NCBI GenBank assembly: GCA_025935675.1
Contig: JAICUU010000003.1
Coordinates: forward strand, 1-47,152
Origin: Burkholderiales bacterium
GTDB lineage: Bacteria; Pseudomonadota; Gammaproteobacteria; Burkholderiales; Casimicrobiaceae
Direction: 5' to 3'
Length of the DNA stretch: 47,152 nucleotides
In this document: positions 1 through 8,340 of the stretch, one piece after another
How positions within the stretch are numbered: the stretch's first letter is position 1
How the letters are laid out: each line of letters opens with the position of its first letter
Position numbers and translations under genes: made by a program
The notes under the pieces: generated by a model
What the model saw: only the letters and a program-made list of their open reading frames with translations
The model's database searches: none
Told to the model about the DNA's origin: nothing

Positions 1-1236
1 GCGACGATCGCCGTGTCGCGGCCGTCGGCGGTGGTGAGCGACTTGCGCATGCCGGGCATCGACGGCCTAGCGCTCTTCGAGGCGATCCATCGCCAGCATC
101 CGGCGATGCCCGTGATCATCCTGACCGCGCACGGCACGATTCCCGATGCGGTGGCGGCGACGCAGCGCGGCGTGTTCGGCTTCCTGACCAAGCCGTTCGA
201 CAGCCAGGAGCTGCTGCAGAAAGTCGCCGCGGCGGTGTCGCTGTCGGGGGACGACCCGAGCGCCGAGTACGCGGCGAGCGGCGAATGGCGCGAGGGCATC
301 ATCACGCGCAGCCCGAGGATGGAGGACGTGCTGCGCCAGGCGCGCCTCGTCGCCGATTCGGATGCGAGCGTGCTGATCTACGGCGAGTCCGGCACCGGCA
401 AGGAGCTTCTCGCGCGCGCGATCCATCGCGCCAGCCGGCGCAGCGACAAGCCGCTCGTCGGCGTCAACTGCGGCGCGCTGCCGGGCGAGCTCCTCGAGTC
501 GGAGCTATTCGGCCACGCGCGCGGCGCGTTCACCGGCGCGATCGCCGCGCACAAGGGACTCTTCCAGGCGGCGGACGGCGGCACGCTCTTTCTCGACGAG
601 ATCGGCGACATGCCGCTGCCGCTGCAGGTCAAGCTCCTGCGCGTGCTGCAGGAGGGCGAGGTGCGGCCGGTCGGCGCGACGCAGTCGCTGCCGGTCGACG
701 TGCGCGTCATCTCGGCGACGCACCGCGACCTCGACGCGCAGAAGGCGGCGGGGCTGTTCCGCGAGGATCTCTATTACCGTCTCAACGTCGTGTCGCTGCG
801 GCTGCCGACGCTCGCCGAGCGTCGCGAGGACATTCCGCTCCTGTGCGCGCATTTCCTGCGCAAGCTCGCCGAGCGCTACCGCAAGGCGGTGCCGACGCTC
901 GCGCCCGAGGCGATGGCGCAGCTCGTCGCCGCGCCGTGGCCGGGCAACGTGCGCCAGTTGCTGAATCTCCTCGAGCAGGCGGTCGCGCTGACGACGACCA
1001 GCGTGATCCCGCTGACCACCGTGCAGAACGCGCTCAAGGAGGACGCCTCGGCGCTGGTGCCGTTCGAGGAGGCGCGCAAGAGCTTCGAGCGCGATTACCT
1101 GGTGCGGCTCCTCAAGATCACCGGCGGCAACGTCACGCAGGCCGCGCAGCTCGCCAAGCGCAACCGCACCGAGTTCTACAAGCTGCTGCAGCGCCATCGC
1201 CTCGAGCCGTCGATGTTCAAGGACGCGAAGGCCTGA
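1..1236 (+). CDS. glrR: GlrR/QseF-type sigma-54-dependent response regulator, 5' end missing
   Basis: The reading frame is open from the first base; the visible part starts inside the receiver domain (phospho-acceptor context VVSDLRMPG), so the true start lies upstream. After the receiver come an AAA+ domain with Walker A GESGTGKE (about 382-405), the sigma-54 contact loop GAFTGA, the Walker B region LFLDEIGD, and a Fis-type helix-turn-helix at the C-terminus with AKRNRTEFYKLLQRH. That last motif is typical of the GlrR (YfhA/QseF) branch. Such proteins, phosphorylated by a GlrK-type kinase, bind upstream sites and remodel sigma-54 RNA polymerase. The partner kinase would be upstream, outside the window. 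A consensus sigma-54 promoter with TGTC-N10-GACA sites lies at 6069-6264. Family is firm; the exact ortholog name is a motif-based judgement. Confidence 0.9.
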   Translation, partial: ATIAVSRPSAVVSDLRMPGIDGLALFEAIHRQHPAMPVIILTAHGTIPDAVAATQRGVFGFLTKPFDSQELLQKVAAAVSLSGDDPSAEYAASGEWREGIITRSPRMEDVLRQARLVADSDASVLIYGESGTGKELLARAIHRASRRSDKPLVGVNCGALPGELLESELFGHARGAFTGAIAAHKGLFQAADGGTLFLDEIGDMPLPLQVKLLRVLQEGEVRPVGATQSLPVDVRVISATHRDLDAQKAAGLFREDLYYRLNVVSLRLPTLAERREDIPLLCAHFLRKLAERYRKAVPTLAPEAMAQLVAAPWPGNVRQLLNLLEQAVALTTTSVIPLTTVQNALKEDASALVPFEEARKSFERDYLVRLLKITGGNVTQAAQLAKRNRTEFYKLLQRHRLEPSMFKDAKA

Positions 1237-1246
1237 GGGCACCCGC

Positions 1247-1350
1247 CGTCATCCCCGCGAAAGCGGGGATCCAGGGGTGATGCCGCAATGATTGCACCTG
1301 CGCTCCAAGCGCTCGTCACGGCTGGATTCCCGCATTCGCGGGAATGACGG
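1247..1350. repeat. ~104-bp composite repeat, copy 1
   Basis: The left arm (1247-1275) and an inverted right arm (1321-1350) each contain a short perfect hairpin of the form ATCCCCGC-gaaa-GCGGGGAT. A 45-base variable interior separates them. The element begins 10 bases after the glrR stop codon. The same layout recurs at 7402-7506 and 29558-29661. It resembles paired REP-like palindromes and could also end transcription of glrR. Confidence 0.8.
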
Positions 1351-1587
1351 GCGGCGGGAAATATCCGGTTACGAATTTTCCGCGCGTCGCAGGCTTCGGC
1401 AGCGTGCGGCGCGGCCGCGAGGCGTGCCACGATCACGGCCGGACGATCGCCACGGGCGCCGGCGGGCCCTGTCGCGCGTGAACTTCGCCGGTCGCCAGGC
1501 GTCGTAAAGCAAAGCCGCTGCGGCGTCGCAGCGGCGCGCGCCGGGCCGTCCGAGCCGCCATCCAGGGCGTGATCAGGGGATAGAGTT
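1351..1587. other. Intergenic region with a strong hairpin, no gene seen
   Basis: No convincing coding region is visible between the repeat and the efflux adaptor gene. At 1514-1535 there is a perfect 9-bp stem (GCCGCTGCG / CGCAGCGGC) with a 4-base loop. It has no T-tract on the + strand; on the - strand it is followed by a modest T-rich stretch. The promoter of the efflux pair probably lies here, but no clear -35/-10 pair is visible. Confidence 0.5.
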
Positions 1588-2814
1588 TTGCCAACGTCAT
1601 CGAATGCCTCGCGGCGGCGCGGTCCGCTCCTCGCGGGGCTCGTCGCCGTCGCCATCGTCGCGCTGATCGCCTGGCGCACGGTCGAGCACCGCGCCGCCGC
1701 CCAAGCGACCGTGCGTACGGCGCCCGCCGCGGTGCCGGTGACCACGGTGCGCGCCGCGCGCGAGGACGTGCCCGTCTACCTCACCGGCATCGGCGCGGCG
1801 CAGCCCGCGCAGACCGTGACGGTCAAGGCGCGCGTCGACGGCCAGCTCGAGGCCGTCGCGTTCGCCGAGGGCAAGGACGTGAAGAAGGGCGACCTTCTCG
1901 CGAAGATCGACCCGCGCCCGTTCGAGGCGGCGCTCGACCAGGCGAGCGCGCAGCGCGCGCGCGACGAGGCGCAGCTCGTGTCGGCGAAGAAGGACCTCGA
2001 GCGCTACACGACGCTCGTCGCGCAGGACTCGATACCGCGCCAGACGCTCGACACGCAGCACGCGCTGGTCGGCCAGCTCACCGCGGCGATCCAGGCCGAC
2101 GATGCGGCGATCGCCAACGCGCGCGTGCAGCTCTCGTACACGACGATCCGCGCGCCGCTGTCGGGCCGCACCGGCATGCGGATGGTCGACGTCGGCAACA
2201 TCGTGCATGCGTCCGACGCCAACGGCCTCGTCGTCATCAACGAGGTCGACCCGATCGCCGTCGTGTTCACGCTGCCCGAGGACAGCTTCCGCCGCGTCAA
2301 CGACGCGATCCGCGCCGCCGGTGCGAAGCCGCTCGAGGTGCGCGCGTTCGCCCGCGACGACGGGACGCTGCTCGACAGCGGGCACCTCGTGCTCGTCAAC
2401 AACCAGATCGACGTCGCCACCGGAACGTTCCAGCTGAAGGCTACGTTCGCCAATCCGAAGCACGCTCTGTGGCCCGGGCAGGACGTCAACGTCAAGCTGG
2501 TGCTCGGCGTGCGCAGGGACGCGACGACCATTCCCGGCGCTGCCGTGCAGCGCGGCGCCGATGGGCTTCTCGCCTATGTCGTGGGGCCGGACGACGCCGT
2601 CGAGATCCGGACGATCAAGGTCGCCGCCGTGCAGGACGGCAAGGCGATCATCGACGAAGGTGTGAGCGCCGGCGCCCGCGTCATCGTCGACGGCCAGTAC
2701 AAGGTACGTGCGGGCGCCAGGGTCGCCGAGGCCGCGGCGCCGGGCGCGACGCCATCGCCCGCGTCGCCGCCTTCACGCGACGCGTCGGCGACGCCAGCGG
2801 CACACGCGCAGTGA
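1588..2814 (+). CDS. RND efflux periplasmic adaptor (membrane fusion protein, MdtA-like)
   Basis: The 408-residue protein begins with a basic stretch and one hydrophobic segment (about residues 13-28) that anchors or exports it. A barrel-sandwich lipoyl part follows (VDGQLEAVAFAEGKDVKKGD), then a helical hairpin, the second lipoyl half (YTTIRAPLSGRTGMRMVDVGNIV) and a beta-barrel domain. The C-terminal tail is Ala/Pro/Ser-rich. The TTG start is chosen because AGGGGATAGAG lies just before it and no ATG precedes the hydrophobic segment. It would link the RND pump of the next gene to an outer-membrane channel, but no channel gene is present here. Its stop codon overlaps a 12-codon mini-ORF that leads to the pump gene. 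Confidence 0.9.
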   Translation: MPTSSNASRRRGPLLAGLVAVAIVALIAWRTVEHRAAAQATVRTAPAAVPVTTVRAAREDVPVYLTGIGAAQPAQTVTVKARVDGQLEAVAFAEGKDVKKGDLLAKIDPRPFEAALDQASAQRARDEAQLVSAKKDLERYTTLVAQDSIPRQTLDTQHALVGQLTAAIQADDAAIANARVQLSYTTIRAPLSGRTGMRMVDVGNIVHASDANGLVVINEVDPIAVVFTLPEDSFRRVNDAIRAAGAKPLEVRAFARDDGTLLDSGHLVLVNNQIDVATGTFQLKATFANPKHALWPGQDVNVKLVLGVRRDATTIPGAAVQRGADGLLAYVVGPDDAVEIRTIKVAAVQDGKAIIDEGVSAGARVIVDGQYKVRAGARVAEAAAPGATPSPASPPSRDASATPAAHAQ

Positions 2815-2849
2815 CCCACGGCGGCACCGCGGCGGCGCGCACTCGATGA
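2811..2849 (+). other. 12-codon mini-ORF bridging adaptor and pump genes
   Basis: GTG at 2811 overlaps the adaptor stop (GTGA), and the mini-ORF (MTHGGTAAARTR if GTG is read as Met) stops at 2847-2849 inside the ATGA start of the pump. It fills the 31-base gap exactly. It may carry terminating ribosomes to the next start; expression is not shown. Confidence 0.35.
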
Positions 2850-5800
2850 GCATCTCGGCAGGGTTCATCCACCGCCCCATCGGCACGTCGCTGCTCGCCG
2901 CGGCGATGTTGCTGATCGGCATCGCGGCGTGGCCGCTCCTGCCGGTCGCGCCGCTGCCGCAGGTCGATTTCCCGACGATCCAGGTCTCGGCCAAGCTGCC
3001 GGGCGCGAGCCCCGACACCATGGCGGCCACGGTGGCGCAGCCGCTCGAACGCCAGTTCTCGCTGATCGCGGGACTCACCGAGATGACGTCGGAGAACATC
3101 CTCGGCTCGACGCAGATCACGCTGCAGTTCGACCTCGACCGCAACATCAACGACGCGGCCACCGACGTGCTCGCCGCAATCAACGCCGCGAGCGGCAGCC
3201 TGCCCGACGCCCTGCCCAACCCGCCGACGTTCCGCAAGAGCAATCCCGCCGACCGGCCGATCCTGATCATGGCAGTGACGTCGGACACGCTGCCGCTCAC
3301 CGTCGCCTCCGATTACGCCGACAACGTGCTGGCGCAGCAGATCTCGCAGATCAAGGGCGTCGGCGAGGTCGACATCTTCGGCCAGCAGAAGCCGGCGGTC
3401 CGCATCCAGGTCGACCCGGCGCGTCTCGCCGCACTCGGGCTGTCGCTCGAGGACATCCGTCCCCCGCTCGTCAACGCGACGATCAACGCGCCGAAGGGCA
3501 CGTTCGACGGCCCGAAGCGCAGCGTCACCGTCTACGACAACGACCAGATCGTCGCCGCAGGCGTGTGGGACGACGTGATCGTCGCCTGGCACAAGGGCGC
3601 GCCGGTGCGCGTGCGCGACATCGGCCACGCCGTGGACGGCGCGGAGAACACCAAGGCCGCGGCGTGGGCCTACGCGGGCAAGGGCGCGCCGCCGACGGCT
3701 GGGCTCGGGCACAGCAAGGCGGTGCTGGTGGCGGTGCGCAAGGAACCCGGCGCCAACGTCATCGACACCGTCGACCGCATCGAGGCAGCGATGCCGCGGC
3801 TGCGGGCGTCGATCCCGCAGGCGATCGACGTGAGCTTCCTGTCGGACCGCACGCAGACGATCCGCGCGTCTGTGCACGACGTCGAGTTCACGCTGATCCT
3901 GACCGGCATCCTCGTGGTGCTGGTGATCTTCGTGTTCCTGCGCGACGTGCCGGCGACGGTCATCCCCGGCGTCACCGTGCCGCTCGCGATCCTCGGCACC
4001 GCGGGCGCCATGTACCTGCTCGGCTACAGCCTCGACAACCTGTCGCTGATGGGGCTGACCATCGCCACCGGGTTCGTCGTCGACGACGCGATCGTCATGC
4101 TGGAGAACATCTATCGCCACGTCGAGAACGGCGAGACGCCGTTCCAGGCGGCGCTGAAGGGGGCCGGCGAGATCGGCGGCACGATCGTGACGATCGCCGT
4201 GTCGCTCGTCGCCGTGTTCATCCCGCTGCTGCTGATGGGCGGCATCATCGGCCGCATCTTCCGCGAGTTCGCGGTCACGGTGACGATCGCCATCGCCATC
4301 TCGGTCGCGATCTCGCTGACGCTGACGCCGATGCTGTGCTCACGCTTCCTGCACCCGCACGAGGAAGGCGGGCGCAAGCACGGGCGGCTCTTCATGATGT
4401 TCGAGCGCGGCTTCGCGCGGCTCGCCGACCGCTACCGCGGCGCGCTCGCCGCGGTGCTGCGCCACCAGTTCGCGATGCTCCTGCTGTTCATCGCCACGCT
4501 GGTGACGACGGTGGCGCTGTACATCGTGATCCCCAAGGGGTTCTTCCCGCAGCAGGACACCGGCTTCATCGCCGGCATCGCCGAAGGCGCGCAGGACATC
4601 TCGTTCGCGGCGATGAGCGAGCGCTCGAGCGCGATCGCCGACATCGTGCGCGAGGATCCGGACGTGGTGAGCGTCGGCTTCACCAACGGCAGCAGGACCG
4701 TCAACAACACCAACTTCTTCATCACGCTGAAGCCCAAGGAGGACGGGCGCAAGGCCAGCGCCGACCAGGTGATCGCGCGGCTGCGCAAGGCGCTCGCGGG
4801 CGTCGAGGGCGTCACGCTCTACCTGCAGGCGTCGCAGGACATCAACGTTGGCGGCCGCCTGGCGCGCACGCAATATCAATACACGCTGACCGACGCCAGC
4901 ATCGACGAGCTCGGCTCGTGGGCGCCGCGCATCCTCGACCGCCTGCGCGAGTTGCCGCAGCTCACCGACGTCGCGTCGGACCAGCAGCTCTCCGCCGCCG
5001 CCGTCAACCTGACGATCGACCGCGACCGCGCGTCGTCGTACGGCATCACGCCGGCGATGATCGACGCGACGATCTACGACGCCATCGGCCAGCGGCAGAT
5101 CGTCCAGTACTCGACGCAGCTCAACGCCTATCACGTGATCCTCGAGGTGCTGCCCCGGTTGCAGGAGGACCCTAGCCTGTTCGACAAGATCTACGTGACG
5201 TCGCCGACGCTCGGCAAGCCGGTGCCGCTGTCGACGTTCGTGCGCGTCGACGACACGAAGACCAACTACCTGTCGATCAGCCACCAGAGCCAGTTCCCGG
5301 CGATCACGATGTCGTTCAACCTGGCGCCGGGCGTGGCGCTCGGCGACGCCGTCGACGCGATCGACGCGACGATGCGCGGCATGGGCACGCCGGCAGCGTT
5401 GCGGGGCAACTTCCAGGGCACGGCGCAGGCGTTCCAGACCTCGCTCAAGACGCAGCCGTACCTGATCCTCGCCGCATTGCTCGCCGTCTACATCGTGCTG
5501 GGCTTCCTGTACGAGAGCTACATCCACCCGCTGACCATCCTGTCGACGCTGCCGTCCGCCGGCGTGGGGGCGCTGCTCATCCTGATCGTCGCGGGCTACG
5601 ACCTGTCGGTGATCGCGCTGATCGGCATCATCCTGCTGATCGGCATCGTCAAGAAGAACGGCATCATGATGGTCGACTTCGCGCTCGCGGCCGAGCGCCA
5701 GCGCGGGCTCGCACCCGAGGCCGCGATCACCGAGGCGTGCATGCTGCGCTTCCGGCCGATCCTGATGACGACGATGTGCGCGATCCTCGCCGGGATGCCG

Positions 5801-6058
5801 CTGATGCTGAGCCACGGCACGGGCTCGGAATTGCGCCGCCCGCTCGGCTACGCGATGGTCGGCGGCCTCATGTTCTCGCAGGTCCTGACGCTCTTCACCA
5901 CGCCGGTCGTGTACCTCTACCTCGACCGCGCGCACGCCCTTTACATGCGCTGGCGACACTCGTCGGGACACGCGCCGGCGGAGACAATGGAAGCCATTTC
6001 CACGAGTGGCGCGCCGGGTTCGTCGGCGCCTGCGCACGGCGCCTCGTCCGCCGACTGA
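2846..6058 (+). CDS. RND multidrug efflux pump, inner-membrane permease (MdtB/MdtC-like, HAE1 family)
   Basis: The 1070-residue length is normal for the family. The N-terminus FIHRPIGTSLLAAAMLLIG is the usual first membrane helix, followed by a large periplasmic loop. The central helices contain the proton-relay region LTIATGFVVDDAIVMLENI with paired Asp. A second periplasmic loop follows near GFFPQQDTGFIAGI, and the last helices include GIVKKNGIMMVDFAL. The ATG at 2846 is chosen because it starts right at the cytoplasmic tail of helix 1. It acts with the preceding adaptor in proton-driven export. MdtB and MdtC work as a pair in E. coli, whereas only one pump gene is present here. Confidence 0.93.
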   Translation: MSISAGFIHRPIGTSLLAAAMLLIGIAAWPLLPVAPLPQVDFPTIQVSAKLPGASPDTMAATVAQPLERQFSLIAGLTEMTSENILGSTQITLQFDLDRNINDAATDVLAAINAASGSLPDALPNPPTFRKSNPADRPILIMAVTSDTLPLTVASDYADNVLAQQISQIKGVGEVDIFGQQKPAVRIQVDPARLAALGLSLEDIRPPLVNATINAPKGTFDGPKRSVTVYDNDQIVAAGVWDDVIVAWHKGAPVRVRDIGHAVDGAENTKAAAWAYAGKGAPPTAGLGHSKAVLVAVRKEPGANVIDTVDRIEAAMPRLRASIPQAIDVSFLSDRTQTIRASVHDVEFTLILTGILVVLVIFVFLRDVPATVIPGVTVPLAILGTAGAMYLLGYSLDNLSLMGLTIATGFVVDDAIVMLENIYRHVENGETPFQAALKGAGEIGGTIVTIAVSLVAVFIPLLLMGGIIGRIFREFAVTVTIAIAISVAISLTLTPMLCSRFLHPHEEGGRKHGRLFMMFERGFARLADRYRGALAAVLRHQFAMLLLFIATLVTTVALYIVIPKGFFPQQDTGFIAGIAEGAQDISFAAMSERSSAIADIVREDPDVVSVGFTNGSRTVNNTNFFITLKPKEDGRKASADQVIARLRKALAGVEGVTLYLQASQDINVGGRLARTQYQYTLTDASIDELGSWAPRILDRLRELPQLTDVASDQQLSAAAVNLTIDRDRASSYGITPAMIDATIYDAIGQRQIVQYSTQLNAYHVILEVLPRLQEDPSLFDKIYVTSPTLGKPVPLSTFVRVDDTKTNYLSISHQSQFPAITMSFNLAPGVALGDAVDAIDATMRGMGTPAALRGNFQGTAQAFQTSLKTQPYLILAALLAVYIVLGFLYESYIHPLTILSTLPSAGVGALLILIVAGYDLSVIALIGIILLIGIVKKNGIMMVDFALAAERQRGLAPEAAITEACMLRFRPILMTTMCAILAGMPLMLSHGTGSELRRPLGYAMVGGLMFSQVLTLFTTPVVYLYLDRAHALYMRWRHSSGHAPAETMEAISTSGAPGSSAPAHGASSAD

Positions 6059-6068
6059 TCGCGCGCGC

Positions 6069-6086
6069 TGTCGTCGCGCGGCGACA
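6069..6086. promoter_or_regulatory. Putative GlrR-type upstream activating site (TGTC-N10-GACA)
   Basis: The sequence TGTC-N10-GACA is present exactly and sits inside a longer palindrome with arms CGCTGTCG and CGACAGCG (6067-6089). This is the site format known for GlrR in enterobacteria. It lies about 165-180 bp upstream of the sigma-54 promoter, a normal distance for an enhancer site. Confidence 0.6.
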
Positions 6087-6133
6087 GCGTTTCGCGCGGA
6101 AATTCAATCGGTTGACGCAAGCCGTTCCGCCGG

Positions 6134-6151
6134 TGTCGGGACGCGGCTACA
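6134..6151. promoter_or_regulatory. Second, imperfect GlrR-type site
   Basis: TGTC-N10-TACA differs from the TGTC-N10-GACA format at one position. It lies about 100 bp upstream of the sigma-54 promoter. On its own it would be weak evidence; it gains weight from the perfect site at 6069-6086. Confidence 0.4.
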
Positions 6152-6248
6152 CACGCGTCGGTGTTGCGCCGGCAGCCAACGCCATGCTCGCGCGCGCAAA
6201 GTGCGCCCATCCCCCGGAATCGCGCCATTCATCTGCCTTGAGGGGGTG

Positions 6249-6264
6249 TGGCACGCCGCTTGCT
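6249..6264 (+). promoter_or_regulatory. Sigma-54 (-24/-12) promoter
   Basis: TGGCACG-CCGC-TTGCT matches the sigma-54 consensus TGGCACR-N4-TTGCW at every fixed position. The GG at 6250-6251 and GC at 6262-6263 have the required 10-base spacing. Transcription would start near 6275, about 21 bases before the ATG at 6296. The 5' gene of this window encodes a sigma-54 activator. Confidence 0.8.
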
Positions 6265-6295
6265 CATCACGACACGGAAAGATGCGGGAACGACG

Positions 6296-6451
6296 ATGCG
6301 CACCATGAAAGCCCCTGAATTCACCGGATACTGGTTCGACGACGACGTGGCGCCGATGCGCGTGCTGAGCGACGAGGACTCGACGCTCGCCGAGCAGGAA
6401 GCGCTTGACGATCTCGCCGAACGCGTGAGCGCTGCGCGCAGCGTCATCTGA
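6296..6451 (+). CDS. Small acidic 51-residue protein, unknown function, in a sigma-54 unit
   Basis: The predicted peptide starts MRTMKAPEFTGYWFDDD and is rich in Asp/Glu, with an amphipathic C-terminal half. It has no membrane segment or signal peptide. I do not recognise the family. The ATG at 6296 is preceded by GCGGGAACG, a fair ribosome-binding site, and lies about 21 bases after the start point predicted from the sigma-54 promoter. A second ATG at 6305 is possible. An in-frame GTG at 6248 is rejected because it lies within the promoter. The transcript would end at the terminator at 6586-6614, leaving about 135 untranslated bases, so the RNA itself may also be a product. Confidence 0.6.
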   Translation: MRTMKAPEFTGYWFDDDVAPMRVLSDEDSTLAEQEALDDLAERVSAARSVI

Positions 6452-6585
6452 ACCCTCGCGGCCGCGCGAAGGACGCGGCCCCGTATCGCCAGCCCACGGC
6501 GCATGCCGGCGGCGATCGACCGATCGACCCGCCCGAGCCCGCGGGAGAACTTGAAGCGGCTCATCCTCCGACGGAATCCCCCTTG
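6452..6585 (+). other. Structured 3' untranslated region or possible small RNA
   Basis: This stretch between the small gene and its terminator has a 7-bp GC stem at 6460-6480 (GGCCGCG / CGCGGCC) and a self-complementary CGATCG repeat near 6515-6530. No credible coding region is visible. With the T8 terminator that follows, it resembles the 3' part of a regulatory RNA. This is inference only. Confidence 0.3.
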
Positions 6586-6614
6586 CCCGCTACTCCTCCC
6601 AGCGGGTTTTTTTT
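6586..6614 (+). terminator. Intrinsic terminator of the sigma-54 unit
   Basis: CCCGCT (6586-6591) and AGCGGG (6601-6606) form a perfect 6-bp stem, followed at once by eight T residues (6607-6614). It is one of the two clear intrinsic terminators in the window. Confidence 0.85.
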
Positions 6615-6617
6615 GCC

Positions 6618-6626
6618 TGTTAGAGT
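6618..6626 (+). promoter_or_regulatory. Possible extended -10 element of the metallophosphoesterase gene
   Basis: TG-N-TAGAGT lies only six bases before the ATG at 6633 and immediately after the T-run of the upstream terminator. If used, it would give a leaderless transcript. No -35 element is visible because that position falls on the terminator hairpin. Confidence 0.3.
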
Positions 6627-6632
6627 CGCAAG

Positions 6633-7394
6633 ATGCGACTCCACATCGTCTCCGATCTGCATTTGAGCCGCGCGGGATTCGATCTCCCCGAGACCGGCGC
6701 CGACCTCCTCATCCTCGCCGGCGACCTCGCCCGGCCGGCGGAGGCGGTGGCGTGGGCGTCGCGGGCTGGAGGCCCGGCGCTCTACGTCGCCGGCAACCAC
6801 GAGTTCTACGGCGGCAGCCTTCCCGGCACGCGCGCGCGGCTCGCGGAGCTTTGCGCGGGCACGCCGATCCGGTTCCTCGACGACGGCGAGGTCGTCGTGG
6901 ACGGCGTGCGCTTCCTCGGCACGACGCTGTGGTCCGACTTCCGCCTCGATGCGACCGAAGCGGGCCGCGCGACGGCGCGCGACGCGGCTCGCCAAACGAT
7001 CCGCGACTTCACGCACATCCGCCTCGGCGACGCGTCCGACCAGACCTTCACGCCGGAGGATTCGACGCGACTCTTCGATGCTCACGTCACCTGGCTCGAT
7101 GCGCGCCTCGCGGCGCCGCACGATGGTCCGACGGTCGTGATCACCCATCACGCGCCGTCGCCGCGGAGCATCCACCCGCGCTTCGCGGGCTCGCCGCTCA
7201 ACGGCTGCTTCGTCTCGGATGCCGCGCGGCTTCTCGATGGGCGCGCGGCGCTGTGGATCCACGGGCACACGCATGACAGCTTCGACTATGTCGCCGGCGG
7301 CACGCGGGTGGTGTGCAACCCGCGCGGCTACATGATGAACGGTGTGGGCGAGAACCCGCGCTTCGACCCGGGACTGGTGATCGACGTCGGCTGA
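6633..7394 (+). CDS. Calcineurin-like metallophosphoesterase
   Basis: The 253-residue protein has the metal-binding motifs of the family in order: SDLHLS (D-x-H), ILAGDL (GD), GNHE, ITHHAPS (THH) and HGHTHDS (GHTH). No signal peptide or extra domain is visible, so it is probably a single-domain cytoplasmic phosphoesterase; the substrate cannot be told from sequence. The ATG at 6633 has little room for a leader: TGtTAGAGT at 6618-6626 looks like an extended -10 element that would place the transcript start on or next to the ATG. The gene is convergent with thyA, with a composite repeat between them. Confidence 0.88.
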   Translation: MRLHIVSDLHLSRAGFDLPETGADLLILAGDLARPAEAVAWASRAGGPALYVAGNHEFYGGSLPGTRARLAELCAGTPIRFLDDGEVVVDGVRFLGTTLWSDFRLDATEAGRATARDAARQTIRDFTHIRLGDASDQTFTPEDSTRLFDAHVTWLDARLAAPHDGPTVVITHHAPSPRSIHPRFAGSPLNGCFVSDAARLLDGRAALWIHGHTHDSFDYVAGGTRVVCNPRGYMMNGVGENPRFDPGLVIDVG

Positions 7395-7401
7395 TCGCAT
7401 C

Positions 7402-7506
7402 CGTCATTCCCACGCATGCGGGAATCCAGCGGTGACGCGGCGACGCAGGCGCCCCGTGCCGCGAGCGCATCGTCCCTGCTGGATCCCCGCTTTCGCGGGG
7501 ATGACG
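7402..7506. repeat. ~104-bp composite repeat, copy 2
   Basis: Left arm 7402-7430, inverted right arm 7478-7506, with a 47-base interior. It fills the gap between two convergent genes almost completely. The hairpin in the right arm (GATCCCCGC-ttt-GCGGGGATG) could serve as a two-way terminator. Confidence 0.8.
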
Positions 7507-7512
7507 ACATGC

Positions 7513-8307
7513 CTAGACCGCGACGGGCGCCTTGATCGGCGGGTGCGATACGTAGCCGGCGATCTCGATGTCCTCGTAGCGGTAGTCGAAGATCGTCGGC
7601 GGCCTTCGCTTCAGCACGAGGCGCGGCAGCGGGTGCGGCGTTCGCGCGAGCTGCGTCGCCACCTGCTCGAGGTGGTTGACGTAGAGGTGGCAGTCGCCGC
7701 CGACCCAGACGAAGTCGCCGACGTCGAGGTCGCACTGCGCGGCGACGAGGTGCGTCAGGAGCGCATAGGACGCGATGTTGAACGGCACGCCGAGGAAGAT
7801 GTCGGCGCTGCGCTGGTAGAGCTGGCACGACAGCCGGCCCTCGGCGACGTAGAACTGGAAGAAAGCGTGGCACGGCGGCAGCTTCATCCGCGCGATCTCG
7901 CCGACGTTCCACGCCGACACGATGAGCCGCCGCGAATCGGGATTGCGGCGGATCTCGGCGATGACGCTGGCGATCTGGTCGATCGTCGAGCCGTCGGGCG
8001 CGGGCCACGACCGCCACTGCACGCCGTAGACCGGGCCGAGCTCGCCGTCGGCGCCGGCCCACTCGTCCCAGATCGTCACGCCGTTGTCCTGCAGCCAGCG
8101 TACGTTCGAGTCGCCGCGCAGGAACCACAGGAGCTCGTAGACGATCGACTTGGTGTGCAGCTTCTTGGTCGTCAACAGCGGAAAGCCGGCGCGAAGGTCG
8201 AATCGCATCTGGTAGCCGAACACCGACAGCGTGCCGGTGCCGGTGCGATCGCTCTTGCGGACGCCATGGTCGCGCACATGGCGCATGAAGTCGAGGTAGG
8301 GCTGCAT
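7513..8307 (-). CDS. thyA: Thymidylate synthase
   Basis: It converts dUMP to dTMP with methylene-tetrahydrofolate. The 264-residue length equals that of E. coli ThyA when started at [11 protein letters not shown]. The active-site cysteine is in [14 protein letters not shown] (C146 in E. coli numbering). Other conserved blocks are [39 protein letters not shown] and [13 protein letters not shown]. The frame is open upstream, but the extra residues are low-complexity and unlike the family. No folA gene is adjacent, unlike many bacteria. The 3' end faces the metallophosphoesterase gene across the composite repeat. Confidence 0.97.
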   Translation of the reverse strand: MQPYLDFMRHVRDHGVRKSDRTGTGTLSVFGYQMRFDLRAGFPLLTTKKLHTKSIVYELLWFLRGDSNVRWLQDNGVTIWDEWAGADGELGPVYGVQWRSWPAPDGSTIDQIASVIAEIRRNPDSRRLIVSAWNVGEIARMKLPPCHAFFQFYVAEGRLSCQLYQRSADIFLGVPFNIASYALLTHLVAAQCDLDVGDFVWVGGDCHLYVNHLEQVATQLARTPHPLPRLVLKRRPPTIFDYRYEDIEIAGYVSHPPIKAPVAV

Positions 8308-8334
8308 CGAGGTCCCGGGGGCTTCGCGCATCCA

Positions 8335-8340
8335 AGTGTA
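8335..8340 (-). promoter_or_regulatory. Possible thyA -10 element
   Basis: On the - strand TACACT lies 27 bases before the chosen thyA start, giving a leader of about 20 bases. No clear -35 element is present. The rest of 8341-8585, between the divergent thyA and HD-GYP genes, shows no gene or structure I can name. Confidence 0.3.

Noticed and set aside
6248-6451. A longer form of the small acidic protein starting at GTG 6248
   Set aside because: This start lies within the sigma-54 promoter and upstream of the predicted transcript start.
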